DNA of 64,000 nucleotides. Source: Streptomyces sp. LaPpAH-108 (GTDB taxonomy: Bacteria > Actinomycetota > Actinomycetes > Streptomycetales > Streptomycetaceae). Below are positions 43,234-53,000 of this stretch, in pieces. The stretch covers positions 101,738 through 165,737 of the forward strand of contig NZ_KB891999.1 of the NCBI RefSeq assembly GCF_000373625.1, given 5' to 3'. The translations under genes and the position numbers were made by a program. Within the stretch, counting starts at the first letter, position 1. Every line of letters begins with the position of its first letter. The notes under the pieces are model-generated. The model was not told where the DNA came from. It searched no databases and was given only the letters and a program-made list of their open reading frames with translations.

Positions 43234-44058
43234 ATGACCACCGAAGCGACCACCACCGACCTCCGCGCCTTCACCGAGGACTGGCTGGAGTGGTACCGCG
43301 CCCACGAGGCCCGGCTCGCCGACCCGCACGGCTTCCTGGCGATCACCGGTCTGCACTGGCTGGACGACCGCCCGCAGCGCTTCCCGGACGCGCCGGGCAC
43401 CTGGCGCACCGGCGCCGAGGGTGTCGTGGTGCACCTGGACGAGGGCGAGGAACTGCTGGTGGACGGTGTGCCGGTCCACGGCGAGCACCACTTCGGCGTC
43501 CTGCCCGAACGCGGCGGGGTCGACGCCGTGTGGGGCGACGCCGTCATCGAGATCGCCAAGCGCGGCGGCCACGACATCGTCCGCCCCCGCCACCCGGACG
43601 CACCGCTGCGTACGGCCTTCACCGGCACCCCCGCCTACGCCCCCGACCCCCGCTGGGCCGTCACCGGCCGCTACGTCCCCTTCGACGCGCCCCGCCCCAC
43701 CACCGTGGGCGCCGCGGTCGAGGGTCTTGAGCACGTGTACGACGCGCCGGGCCGCATCGAGTTCGAACTCGACGGCCGGGCGCTCTCGTTGACCGCGTTC
43801 CCGGGCGCGGGCGAGGGCCGTCTGATGGTCCTGTTCACCGACGCCACCTCCGGGGTCACCACCTACGCCGCGAACCGTTCCCTCTCCCTCGACCCGCCCG
43901 CCCCCGACGGCACGGTCCTCCTGGACTTCAACCGCGCCGCGAACCTCCCGTGCGCGTACACCGACCTCGCCACCTGCCCGCTGCCCCCGGCGGAGAACCG
44001 GCTGCCGGTGGCGATCGAGGCGGGCGAGAAGATTCCGCGCGAGCGCGGGGGGTCGTGA
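43234..44058 (+). CDS. DUF1684 domain-containing protein
   Basis: A 274-residue DUF1684 protein from ATG 43234, with AAGGAG upstream. Conserved blocks are FTEDWLEWYRAHEARLADPH near residue 13, LAITGLHWL, RYVPFDAPRPTTVG, and TYAANRSLSLDPP. The C-terminal block is VLLDFNRAANLPCAYTDLAT followed by CPLPPAENRLPV, which is diagnostic of the family. Function unknown. Follows the LLM gene by 73 bp. Confidence 0.9.
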   Translation: MTTEATTTDLRAFTEDWLEWYRAHEARLADPHGFLAITGLHWLDDRPQRFPDAPGTWRTGAEGVVVHLDEGEELLVDGVPVHGEHHFGVLPERGGVDAVWGDAVIEIAKRGGHDIVRPRHPDAPLRTAFTGTPAYAPDPRWAVTGRYVPFDAPRPTTVGAAVEGLEHVYDAPGRIEFELDGRALSLTAFPGAGEGRLMVLFTDATSGVTTYAANRSLSLDPPAPDGTVLLDFNRAANLPCAYTDLATCPLPPAENRLPVAIEAGEKIPRERGGS

Positions 44059-44129
44059 GGTCATGAGCGGGGCCGGGACGGACGGCCTGGCAGCGGACAC
44101 CGGCTACGGCCCGTGTGCACGCCCCCCGC

Positions 44130-45149
44130 TCATCGCGCCACCAGACTCGACCCCCGCACCACCAGCTCCGGCTGCAGCACCACCCGCCGGTGCGTATGAC
44201 CACCCGCTCCCGCCTCCGTCTCCTCCAGCAGCAGTTCCGTCGCCAGGGCGCCCATGGTCACCGCGGGCTGCCGTACCGAGGTCAGGGGTACCGCCGAGGC
44301 CGCCGCGAACTCGATGTCGTCGTAGCCGACGAGGGCCATGTCCTGGGGGACCTTGACCCCGGCGGCGTAGAGGGCCTGGAGGACGCCGAGGGCGAGGAGG
44401 TCGTTGGCGCAGAAGACGGCCGTGGGGCGGTGGGCGAGGCCGAGGAGGCGGGCGCCCGCGTCGCGGCCGGCGGCGACGTCGAGGCGGTCGGTGGGGAGTT
44501 CGCGGAGGGCTTCGGGGGGCAGACCGGCCTGGGAGAGGGCGAGGAGGGCGCCTTCGCGGCGGTCCTTGACCTGGTTGAGCTGGGGCGGGCCGCTGACGTA
44601 GGCGAGGGAGCGGTGGCCGGTGTCGACGAGGTGGCGTACGGCGAGCAGTCCGCCCGCCACGTCGTCCACGGAGACCGAGCATTCGGTGGTGCCCTCGGCG
44701 ACCCGGTCGACCAGGACGAACGGGATGCGGTGGCGGCGGAAGGCGTCGATGTTGCGGCCCGTGGCGTCGGCCGGGGTCAACAGGACGCCACGGACGCGGT
44801 GTTCGGCGAAGAGGGAGAGGTATTCGGCCTCTTCGGCGGGGTTCTGGCCGCTGTTGCAGACCATGACGCCGATCCCCGCCTCGCGCGCGGCCCGTTCGGC
44901 TCCGCGCGCGACGTCCACGAAGAAGGGGTTGCCCATGTCGAGGACGAGCAGCGAGATGATCCGGCTGCGTCCGGCGCGGAGTTGGCGGGCGCTCTCGCTG
45001 CGGACGTAGCCGAGCCGGTCGATGACGGACTGGACGCGCAGCCGGGTCTCCTCGGTGACCGTCTCGGGGCGGTTGATGACGTTCGAGACGGTGCCCACCG
45101 AGACCCCCGCGTGCCGGGCCACGTCCTTGATGCCGACTCTGCCTGCCAT
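44130..45149 (-). CDS. LacI-family regulator of rhamnose catabolism
   Basis: A 339-residue LacI/GalR repressor. The helix-turn-helix is at residues 6-27 (IKDVARHAGVSVGTVSNVIN), then a hinge with SARQLRAG. The ribose-binding-like effector domain contains IISLLVLDMGNPFFVDVARG and a C-terminal PLTSVRQPAVTMGALA. It is at the end of the rha transport genes, reading the same way, so L-rhamnose or its phosphorylated product is the probable effector. TGAAA-type LacI palindromes at 49900-49911 and 50044-50055 are its likely operators. Confidence 0.93.
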   Translation of the reverse strand: MAGRVGIKDVARHAGVSVGTVSNVINRPETVTEETRLRVQSVIDRLGYVRSESARQLRAGRSRIISLLVLDMGNPFFVDVARGAERAAREAGIGVMVCNSGQNPAEEAEYLSLFAEHRVRGVLLTPADATGRNIDAFRRHRIPFVLVDRVAEGTTECSVSVDDVAGGLLAVRHLVDTGHRSLAYVSGPPQLNQVKDRREGALLALSQAGLPPEALRELPTDRLDVAAGRDAGARLLGLAHRPTAVFCANDLLALGVLQALYAAGVKVPQDMALVGYDDIEFAAASAVPLTSVRQPAVTMGALATELLLEETEAGAGGHTHRRVVLQPELVVRGSSLVAR

Positions 45150-45228
45150 GCGCGCCTGTGCTCCGTTCCCCTGTCCCCCACCCCGCGTCCAGCCTATGCC
45201 GGGCGCGACGCACCGCCCTCGGCGCCGG

Positions 45229-46314
45229 TCAGAACTTGTACTTGTCGATGTTGCCCTTGTCGAAGACGGTGGGCTCGCCGAGGTCGATGACGCCCTGGTC
45301 GCCGATGGTGAAGCTGCCGAGGTCCCCGGCCTCGAACGTCTCGCCGCGCTGCCCGGTGATCTGCCCGGAGGAGAGCGCGACGGCAGCGTGCGCGGCGAGG
45401 GCGCCGAGCTTGGCGGGATCCCACAGTTCGAAGGCGCCGACCGTGCCGTTCTTGACGTACCGGCGCATGTCGTTGGGGGTGCCGAGGCCGGTCAGCTCGA
45501 CCTTGCCCTTGTACTTGGAGCCGGACAGGTACTGCGCGGCGGCCTTGATGCCGACGGTGGTCGGGGAGATGATCCCGGCCAGCTTCGGGTGTTCCTGGAG
45601 GAGGCCCTGGGTCTGCTGGAAGGACTGCTGGGCGTCGTCGTTGCCGTAGGCGGTCGCGACCAGCTTCATGTTCTTGTACTTCGGCTTCTTGAGTTCGTCC
45701 TTCATGAACCCGATCCAGGTGTTCTGGTTGGTGGCCGTCTGCGCGGCGGAGAGGATCGCGATCTCTCCCTGGTAATCCAGCTGTTTGCCGAGGAGTTGGA
45801 CCTGGGAGCGGCCTAGGGCCTCCGCGCTCGCCTGCGAGACGAACACGTCACGGCACCCGGCATTGGTGTCGGAGTCGTAGGTGACGACCTTGATGCCGTT
45901 CTTCATGGCCTGCTTGAGCGCGGTGCACAGGGCGCCGGGGTCCTGGGCGGACACGGCGACGGCGTCGACCTGTTGCTGGGTGAGGGTGTTGACGTAGGAG
46001 ACCTGTCCGGAGGTGTCGGTGGCGCTGCTCGGGCCGACTTCCTTGAAGGAGGAGCCCAGTTGCTTCAGCGCGCGCTCTCCGCCCTTGTCGGCGACGGTGA
46101 AGTAGGGGTTGTTGACCTGCTTGGGCAGGAAGGCGACCGTGAGTCCCTTCCTGGTGGCGGCGTTCGGGTCGGCCTTGGCGTGGGACGCCTTCGCGCCGCC
46201 GTCCTCCTCCGCCACGGATTTCTTGGTGGTGCCCCCGCACGCGGTCGCGGTGAGGGCGAGTGTGATGACGGCGGCGAGTGCCGTACTCACCTTGCGGATC
46301 GCGGGAGTTGACAT
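45229..46314 (-). CDS. rhaS: Rhamnose ABC transporter substrate-binding lipoprotein
   Basis: A 361-residue periplasmic-binding-protein-fold lipoprotein. It has a signal sequence and lipobox TATAC (about 23-27). Sugar-family features are LTVAFLPKQVNNPYFTVADK, DAVAVSAQDPGALCTALKQA, GIKVVTYDSDTNAGCRDVFV, and KVELTGLGTPNDMRRYVKNG. It matches the RhaS class. It follows the permeases in the RhaT-P-Q-S order and captures L-rhamnose outside the cell. Confidence 0.93.
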   Translation of the reverse strand: MSTPAIRKVSTALAAVITLALTATACGGTTKKSVAEEDGGAKASHAKADPNAATRKGLTVAFLPKQVNNPYFTVADKGGERALKQLGSSFKEVGPSSATDTSGQVSYVNTLTQQQVDAVAVSAQDPGALCTALKQAMKNGIKVVTYDSDTNAGCRDVFVSQASAEALGRSQVQLLGKQLDYQGEIAILSAAQTATNQNTWIGFMKDELKKPKYKNMKLVATAYGNDDAQQSFQQTQGLLQEHPKLAGIISPTTVGIKAAAQYLSGSKYKGKVELTGLGTPNDMRRYVKNGTVGAFELWDPAKLGALAAHAAVALSSGQITGQRGETFEAGDLGSFTIGDQGVIDLGEPTVFDKGNIDKYKF

Positions 46315-46327
46315 CGCGGGGTTCCCT

Positions 46328-47335
46328 TCAGGAGGCGTGCGTCGGGACGGTGGCCGCGGCGCCGCGCCCGGCCCGCGCGGCGGTGATCCGGCGGGCGAGG
46401 CGCGGGCCGAGCACGGAGACGACGAGCAGGACGCCGGTGACGACGATCTGGGACTGCGCGGAGACGTCGAGCAGGCTCATCACGTTCTGCAGGGTGCCGA
46501 GCAGGAAGACCCCGGCGAGGGCGCCCCCGAGCGTTCCCCGGCCGCCGTCGAAGGCGACACCGCCGAGCAACACGGCCGCGATGACGGAGAGTTCGAGCCC
46601 CGTGGCGTTGTCGTAGCGGGCGCTGGCGTAGTGCAGGGCCCAGAAGATGCCGGTGGCGGAGGCCATCAGGCCGGTGACGGTGAACAGGCACAGCTTCTGC
46701 CGCTTCACCCGAATCCCCGCGAACCGCGCCGCCTCTTCGTTGGCCCCGATGGCGAAGAGGGACCGGCCGAACGGGGTCGCATGCAGGGTGACGACGGCGA
46801 GCGCGAGCAGGACGAGGAAGGGCGGCAGGGCGTACGGGACGAAGGTGCCGTCGATGCGTCCCGCCGCGAAGTCGAGGTAGCGGGCGGGGAAGTCGGTGAC
46901 CGCGTCGGAGCCGAGGACGATCTGCGCGATGCCCCGGTAGGCGGCCATGGTGCCGATGGTGACGGCGAGGGACGGCAGCCCGAGGCGGGTCACCAGGAGG
47001 CCGTTGACCAGCCCGCACACGACGCCGAGCAGCAGACAGAGCGGGATGATCGTCTCGATGGGCATTCCGGCGTTCCACAGGGCGCCCAGCACCGCCCCGG
47101 ACAGTCCGGCGGTGGAGGCCACCGACAGGTCGATCTCGCCGGACACCACCAGCAGCGTCATGGGCAGCGCGATCAGCGCGACCGGCAGGGTGTTGCCGAT
47201 CAGGAACGACAGGTTGAGCGCGTTGCCGAAGCCGTCCACGAAGGAGAAGGACAGCAGGAGCAGGACGAGCAGGAGGGCGCCGACCATGGTGTCCCAGCGG
47301 ACAGCTCGCGACAGGGGCGTGGGCGTGTCACCCAT
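46328..47335 (-). CDS. rhaQ: Rhamnose ABC transporter permease 2
   Basis: A 335-residue RbsC-type permease with about nine hydrophobic segments. LVVSGEIDLSVASTAGLSGA (about 62-81) is the family's conserved region, and AIGANEEAARFAGIRVKRQK is a cytoplasmic loop. It overlaps the other permease gene by 8 bp. The two permeases probably form a heterodimer for L-rhamnose uptake; which one is RhaP and which RhaQ is assigned by order. Confidence 0.92.
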   Translation of the reverse strand: MGDTPTPLSRAVRWDTMVGALLLVLLLLSFSFVDGFGNALNLSFLIGNTLPVALIALPMTLLVVSGEIDLSVASTAGLSGAVLGALWNAGMPIETIIPLCLLLGVVCGLVNGLLVTRLGLPSLAVTIGTMAAYRGIAQIVLGSDAVTDFPARYLDFAAGRIDGTFVPYALPPFLVLLALAVVTLHATPFGRSLFAIGANEEAARFAGIRVKRQKLCLFTVTGLMASATGIFWALHYASARYDNATGLELSVIAAVLLGGVAFDGGRGTLGGALAGVFLLGTLQNVMSLLDVSAQSQIVVTGVLLVVSVLGPRLARRITAARAGRGAAATVPTHAS

Positions 47336-48386
47336 GGTGGCCTTCCCTCCGGTTCGACAGGGACCGTTTCTTCAGCGCGCGGGCGACGCGCAGCGCCACG
47401 ATCCGGTCGACGGCGATGGCGAGGACGAGCAGGACACCGTTGACGGCCAGCACCCACACGGAGCTGACGCCGAGGGCGGGGAGCACACTGCCCACGGTGG
47501 TGAGCAGCAGGGCCCCGAGCGCCGCGCCCCAGACGCTTCCCGCACCCCCGGTGAAGGCGACGCCGCCGACCACCACGGCGCTGACGACGGTGAGTTCGTA
47601 GCCGCTGCCGGTGGAGCTGTCGACGTTGCCGAACCGGGCGAGGTAGAGGGCGCCGGCGAGTCCGCTGAGGGCTCCGCAGGCGGTGTAGACGGCGAGGACG
47701 CGCCGTCGTACCGGGATGCCGGCCAGGCGTGCCGCCTCGGGGTTGGAGCCGAGGGCGTACAGCTCGCGTCCGCCGCCGTAATGGCGCAGGTAGAAGGCGG
47801 TGACGACCAGGACGGCGAGGGCGATCAGGACGAGCCAGGGGACGGCGCCGAGACCGCCGGAGCCGAAGTCGACGAAGCCGCCGGGCAGGTCGGAGGCGGT
47901 GATCTGGCGGGAGCCGACCCAGAGGGAGTCCAGGCCCCGCACGATGTAGAGGCTGCCGAGGGTGACGACGAGGGCGGGGACCTGGCCGAGGCTGACGAGG
48001 GCGCCGTTGAGCAGCCCGCAGCCGATGCCGAGGGCGACCGCGAGCAGGATCGCGACCGTGACCGAGCCGCCGCCCTGGAGGTGGTCACCGGCGGCGAAGG
48101 CGCACAGGCCGAGGACGGAGCCGACGGACAGGTCGACGTTGCGGGTGACGACGACGAGCGCCTGGCCGGTGGCGACGAGCACCAGGATCGTCGCGTTGAG
48201 CAGAAGGTCCTTGACGCCCTGGGTGGAGAGGAACGCGCTGTTGTCCGCCTGGGTGACCGCGATCATCACCAACAGGACGAGGAGGATGGCGAGTTCGCGC
48301 AGTCTCAGCACGCGGTCGACGAGCCGGGTGGCGCGGGAGCGCTGCGGTCCGACGGCCGGGGCCTGCGGGTGCTCGGTGACGGTCAT
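47328..48386 (-). CDS. rhaP: Rhamnose ABC transporter permease 1
   Basis: A 352-residue RbsC-type permease from ATG 48386, overlapping the ATPase stop by 4 bp (ATGA). RNVDLSVGSVLGLCAFAAGD (about 82-101) and YALGSNPEAARLAGIPVRRR are the conserved signature and loop. A 30-residue cytoplasmic tail precedes the first membrane helix. Works with the second permease, RhaT-type ATPase and RhaS. Confidence 0.93.
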   Translation of the reverse strand: MTVTEHPQAPAVGPQRSRATRLVDRVLRLRELAILLVLLVMIAVTQADNSAFLSTQGVKDLLLNATILVLVATGQALVVVTRNVDLSVGSVLGLCAFAAGDHLQGGGSVTVAILLAVALGIGCGLLNGALVSLGQVPALVVTLGSLYIVRGLDSLWVGSRQITASDLPGGFVDFGSGGLGAVPWLVLIALAVLVVTAFYLRHYGGGRELYALGSNPEAARLAGIPVRRRVLAVYTACGALSGLAGALYLARFGNVDSSTGSGYELTVVSAVVVGGVAFTGGAGSVWGAALGALLLTTVGSVLPALGVSSVWVLAVNGVLLVLAIAVDRIVALRVARALKKRSLSNRREGHHG

Positions 48387-49879
48387 GCCGCCCTCCCGGT
48401 GGCCGCCGCCAGCACGGACTCCTCGGTGGCGGACGCGCGCGGGATCTCGGCGGTGAGCCGTCCTTCGCGCATGACGACGACGCGGTCGGCCATGCCCAGG
48501 ATCTCCGGCAGATCGGAGGAGATCATCAGGACGGCCACGCCGTCGGCGGCGAGCCCGGACAGCAGCCGGTGCACCTCGGCCCGGGTGCCGATGTCGATAC
48601 CGCGCGTGGGCTCGTCCACGATGAGCACCCTGGGCCCGGTGGCGAGCCACTTGGCGAGGACGACCTTCTGCTGGTTGCCGCCGGACAGGGTGCTGACGGC
48701 GTCCGCGAGACGCGCGTGCTTGACCCGCAGCCGGACCGCCCAGTCGACGGCCCGGTCGCGTTCGGCGCGGCGGCTGCTCAGTCCGGCCCGCGTGGTCGCG
48801 CGCAGTCCGGTCAGACCGATGTTGCGCTCGATGGACAGGGCCATCACCAGGCCCTGCGCGCGCCGGTCCTCGGGGACGAGCCCGAGCCCGGCGGCCATGG
48901 CGGCGCTCGGGGCGCCCCCGGTCAGCGGCCTGCCGCACACCTCGACCGATCCGGCGTCCCACCGGTCGACGCCGAACACGGCCCGCGCGACCTCGCTGCG
49001 ACCGGCGCCGACCAGCCCCGCGAGCCCCACGATCTCACCGCGCCGCACCTCGAAGGACACGTCGGTGAAGACACCCTCACGGGTCAACCGGCTGACCTTG
49101 AGCGCGACTTCACCGATCTCGGCGGTCTGCTTCGGATAGAGCTGGTCGAGATCCCGGCCCACCATGCGGCGCACCAGATCGTCCTCGGTCAGCCCTTCGA
49201 CGGCCTCGCTCGCGATCAGCCTGCCGTCCCGCAGCGTGGTGACGTCCTGGCAGAGGGCGAAGATCTCCTCCAGGCGGTGGGAGATGAACAGGATCGCGGA
49301 GCCCTGTTCGCGCAGGGTGCGCACGACGCCGAAGAGGCGGGCGACCTCGCTGCCGGTGAGGGCGGCCGTCGGCTCGTCCATGATCAGCACGCGGGCGTCG
49401 AAGGAGAGCGCCTTGGCGATCTCGACCAGCTGCTGGTCGGCGATGGACAGACCGCGCGCGGGCCGCTCGGGGTCGAGGTCGACGGCGAGCCGGGTGAAGA
49501 GATCCCTCGCGGCCGTGTTCATGGCCTTGTGGTCGACGCGTCCGAGGGAGCGGCGGGGCTGGCGGCCCATGAAGATGTTCTCCGCGACCGACAGGTCCGG
49601 GAAGAGCGTCGGCTCCTGGTAGATGACGGCCACCCCGGCGTCGCGGGCGTCGGCCGGGCCGTGCAGGACGACCGGCTTCCCGTCGAGCAACAGGGCGCCG
49701 GTGTCGGGGCGGTGGACGCCCGCGAGCGTCTTGATGAGGGTGGACTTCCCGGCGCCGTTCTCGCCCGCCAGGGCATGGGCCCGGCCGGCGTACAGCTCCA
49801 GGGAGACGTCATGGAGCGCACGGACGGCGCCGAAGGACTTGCTCAGGCCCTGCGCGGCCAGGACGGGGGGCTCCGGCAT
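48383..49879 (-). CDS. rhaT: Rhamnose ABC transporter ATP-binding protein
   Basis: A 498-residue sugar ABC ATPase with two nucleotide-binding domains. I took ATG 49879 (MPEPPVLAAQGLSKSFG); GTG 49885 is two codons upstream. Domain 1: Walker A GENGAGKST, LSIADQQLVEIAKAL, and Walker B VLIMDEPTAALTG. Domain 2 has the degenerate Walker A GLVGAGRSE, signature LSGGNQQKVVLAKWL, and VLIVDEPTRGIDIG, as in RbsA/RhaT proteins. First gene of the transporter operon, divergent from the rhamnosidase. Confidence 0.94.
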   Translation of the reverse strand: MPEPPVLAAQGLSKSFGAVRALHDVSLELYAGRAHALAGENGAGKSTLIKTLAGVHRPDTGALLLDGKPVVLHGPADARDAGVAVIYQEPTLFPDLSVAENIFMGRQPRRSLGRVDHKAMNTAARDLFTRLAVDLDPERPARGLSIADQQLVEIAKALSFDARVLIMDEPTAALTGSEVARLFGVVRTLREQGSAILFISHRLEEIFALCQDVTTLRDGRLIASEAVEGLTEDDLVRRMVGRDLDQLYPKQTAEIGEVALKVSRLTREGVFTDVSFEVRRGEIVGLAGLVGAGRSEVARAVFGVDRWDAGSVEVCGRPLTGGAPSAAMAAGLGLVPEDRRAQGLVMALSIERNIGLTGLRATTRAGLSSRRAERDRAVDWAVRLRVKHARLADAVSTLSGGNQQKVVLAKWLATGPRVLIVDEPTRGIDIGTRAEVHRLLSGLAADGVAVLMISSDLPEILGMADRVVVMREGRLTAEIPRASATEESVLAAATGRAA

Positions 49880-49899
49880 GGTCACACCGATCGGTCGGG

Positions 49900-49911
49900 T
49901 GAAAGGTTTCA
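49900..49911. promoter_or_regulatory. LacI-type operator 1
   Basis: TGAAAGGTTTCA, a perfect 5-bp inverted repeat around a central GG, matching the LacI-family pattern TGAAA-NN-TTTCA. It lies 20 bp upstream of the transporter ATPase start. Confidence 0.7.
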
Positions 49912-50043
49912 GTCAGTGCCCACGGAAGCTAGACCCGCCCCAACTACCGAGTCAATGGGCCGGAGTTGGATTTGTTTCCGACGGCGCGGGACCGGCCCGC
50001 ACCCCTTGACGGGCCGCATCCGCACCCCTAGCTTCGCCTCCCG

Positions 50044-50055
50044 TGAAACGATTCA
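50044..50055. promoter_or_regulatory. LacI-type operator 2
   Basis: TGAAACGATTCA, the same operator type with one asymmetric pair. It lies 25 bp upstream of the rhamnosidase start. Confidence 0.65.
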
Positions 50056-50080
50056 CTGCCGAGTCGTTACGGAGCCGAAC

Positions 50081-53000
50081 GTGATCAGCAGAAGACAGCT
50101 GTTGGGCACCACCGCCACCTCCGCGCTCGTGACCGCCGTGGGGACGGGAGCGGCTTCGGCCGCCGGGTCCTCCGAGACCACGGGGGCCGCTGGGGGCGCC
50201 GGGGCCGCCGGGCCCTCGGGGTCCGAGGTCGCCGCCGCCGTCGGGCACCGGCCACTGCGTGTCTCCCGTCCGACCGTGGAGTACGTGAGCAACCCCCTGG
50301 GACTCGACACCGCGCACCCCAGGCTCAGTTGGCCACTGGAACCGCAGGGCCGGGGCCAGGCACAGAGCGCCTATCAGGTCCGGGTGGCCACCTCCCCGGC
50401 CCGTCTGACCGCGCCGGACGTGTGGGACAGCGGCAAGGTCGTCTCCCGGGACTCGGTCCTGGTCCCGTACGCCGGACCGGAGTTGAGGTCGCGCACCCGC
50501 TATCACTGGCAGGTGCGCGTCTGGGACGCGGCGGACCGCGCCGGTGAGTGGAGCGAGCCCTCCTGGTGGGAGACGGGTCTGACGGCGCCCTCCGACTGGT
50601 CGGCGCGGTGGATCGCCGCTCCCGCACGCCTGGTCGGCGCACCGTCCCTGGAAGGCGCGTCCTGGATCTGGTTCCCCGAGGGCGATCCGGCCAGCAGCGC
50701 TCCTGCCGCGACGCGTTGGTTCCGTGGCCGCGTCGACGTGCCCGAGGGGGTGACCCGGGTCCGGCTGGTCATGTCGGCCGACGACGGCTTCACCGCCCAC
50801 GCCGACGGCGTACAGCTCGCCCACGTCGAACCGGACGGCCCGGCGGACAACTGGCGGCGCCCGGTGGTGGTGGACGCGCAACTGGAGCCGGGCTCCGTGG
50901 TGTTCGCCGTCTCCGCGACCAACGCGACGACCGGGCCCGCGGGCCTCATCGGCCTGATCGAGCTGACCACCCCGGACGGCGTCCGCACCGTCGTGACCGA
51001 CGCCTCCTGGAAGACCGTCGACAAGGAGCCTGCGGGCGACTGGCGTTCGGCCGACTACGACGACGGCTCCTGGGCCGCGGCCAAGGTGCTCGCGCCATGG
51101 GGCGGCGGCCCCTGGGGCAGGATCTCGGCCGCCTACTCCCCCGCCGCACAGCTGCGCCACGAGTTCCGCCTCCCGCCCGGGAAGAAGGTCGCGCGAGCCC
51201 GGCTGTACGCGTCGGCGCTCGGCCTCTACGAGGCTCACCTCAACGGCACCCGCGTGGGCGAGGACCGGCTCGCGCCGGGCTGGACCGACTACCGCGAGCG
51301 GGTCCAGTACCAGACGTACGACGTGACGAAGCAGCTCACCCGTGGCGCCAACGCGCTGGCGGTGACCCTCGCGGCGGGCTGGTACGCGGGCAGCATCGCC
51401 TGGTACGGCCCGCACCAGTACGGCGAACGCCCCGCGTTCATCGGCCAGTTGGAGGTGACGTACACCGACGGCTCGACGGAGCGGGTGCTGTCCGGCACCG
51501 ACTGGCGCGCGGCGAACGGGCCCGTCGCGAACGCCGATCTGATGGCGGGCGAGGACTACGACGCCCGGCGCGAGACCCCGGGCTGGACCCGGCCCGGCCA
51601 CGACGACTCCGCCTGGGCCACCGTGGAAGCGGTGGAGAAGGTGACGGCCGCGCTGGTCGCCCAGGTCGACGGCCCCGTACGCCTGGAACGCGACCTCCCC
51701 GCGAAGCGGGTGACCGAACCCCGGCCCGGCGTCCACGTCTTCGACCTCGGCCAGAACATGGTGGGCGCGGTCCGGCTGCGCGTCCGGGGCGAGGCGGGCA
51801 CCACCGTACGGCTGCGGCACGCGGAGGTGCTGAACCCCGACGGCACGCTCTACACCGCGAATCTGCGCACGGCGCGGGCCACGGACACCTACGTCCTCAA
51901 GGGCGAGGGCACCGAGACCTTCGAACCGCGCTTCACCTTCCACGGGTTCCGCTACGTCGAGGTCACCGGCTACCCGGGCAGGCCGCCGCTGGACGCGGTC
52001 ACCGGACGCGTGATCCATACGTCGGCCCCCTTCACGATGCCCTTCAGGACCGATGTCCCGATGCTCAACCAGCTGCACAGCAACATCACTTGGGGCCAGC
52101 GCGGCAACTTCCTCTCGATTCCCACCGACACCCCGGCCCGCGACGAACGGCTCGGCTGGACCGGTGACATCAACGTCTTCGCGCCGACGGCTACTTACAC
52201 CATGGAGTCCGCGCGCTTCCTCACCAAGTGGCTGGACGACCTGCGGGACGGCCAGACGGCGGACGGTGCCTTCCCCAACGTGGCGCCGTACATGGACGTC
52301 GGTACGGGCACGGCGGGTTGGGGCGACGCCGGAGTGACCGTCCCCTGGGCGCTCCACCAGACGTACGGAGACGTACGGGTGCTGGAGCGGGCCTGGGCGT
52401 CGATGGTCCGCTGGCTCGACCACCTGAAGGCGCACAGCACCGGGTATCTGCGCCCGGCCGAGGGGTACGGCGACTGGCTGAACGTCGACGACGAGACCCC
52501 GAAGGACGTCATCGCCACCGCGTACTTCGCGCACAGCGCCGCGCTGGTGGCCGCCGCGGCCGAGGTCCTGGGCAAGGACCCGGCCCCGTACCGGACGCTC
52601 TTCGGGAACGTCCGCGACGCCTTCCGGGCCGCGTACGTCACCGGGGGCGGCCGGGTGAAGGGCGACACCCAGACGGCGTACGTCCTGGCCCTCTCCATGG
52701 ATCTGCTCGCCGCGCCGGACCGCGCACCCGCCGCCGACCGCCTGGTGGAGCTGATCGAGGCACGGGACGGGCACCTCTCGACGGGCTTCCTCGGCACCCC
52801 GCGCCTGCTGCCGGTGCTCACCGAGACCGGCCACACGGACGTGGCCTACCGGCTCCTGACCCGGCGCACCTTCCCCAGCTGGGGCTACCAGATCGACCGG
52901 GGTGCCACCACCATGTGGGAGCGCTGGGACTCCATCAGGCCGGACGGCACCTTCCAGGACGCCGGGATGAACTCCTTCAACCACTACGCGTACGGCTCGG

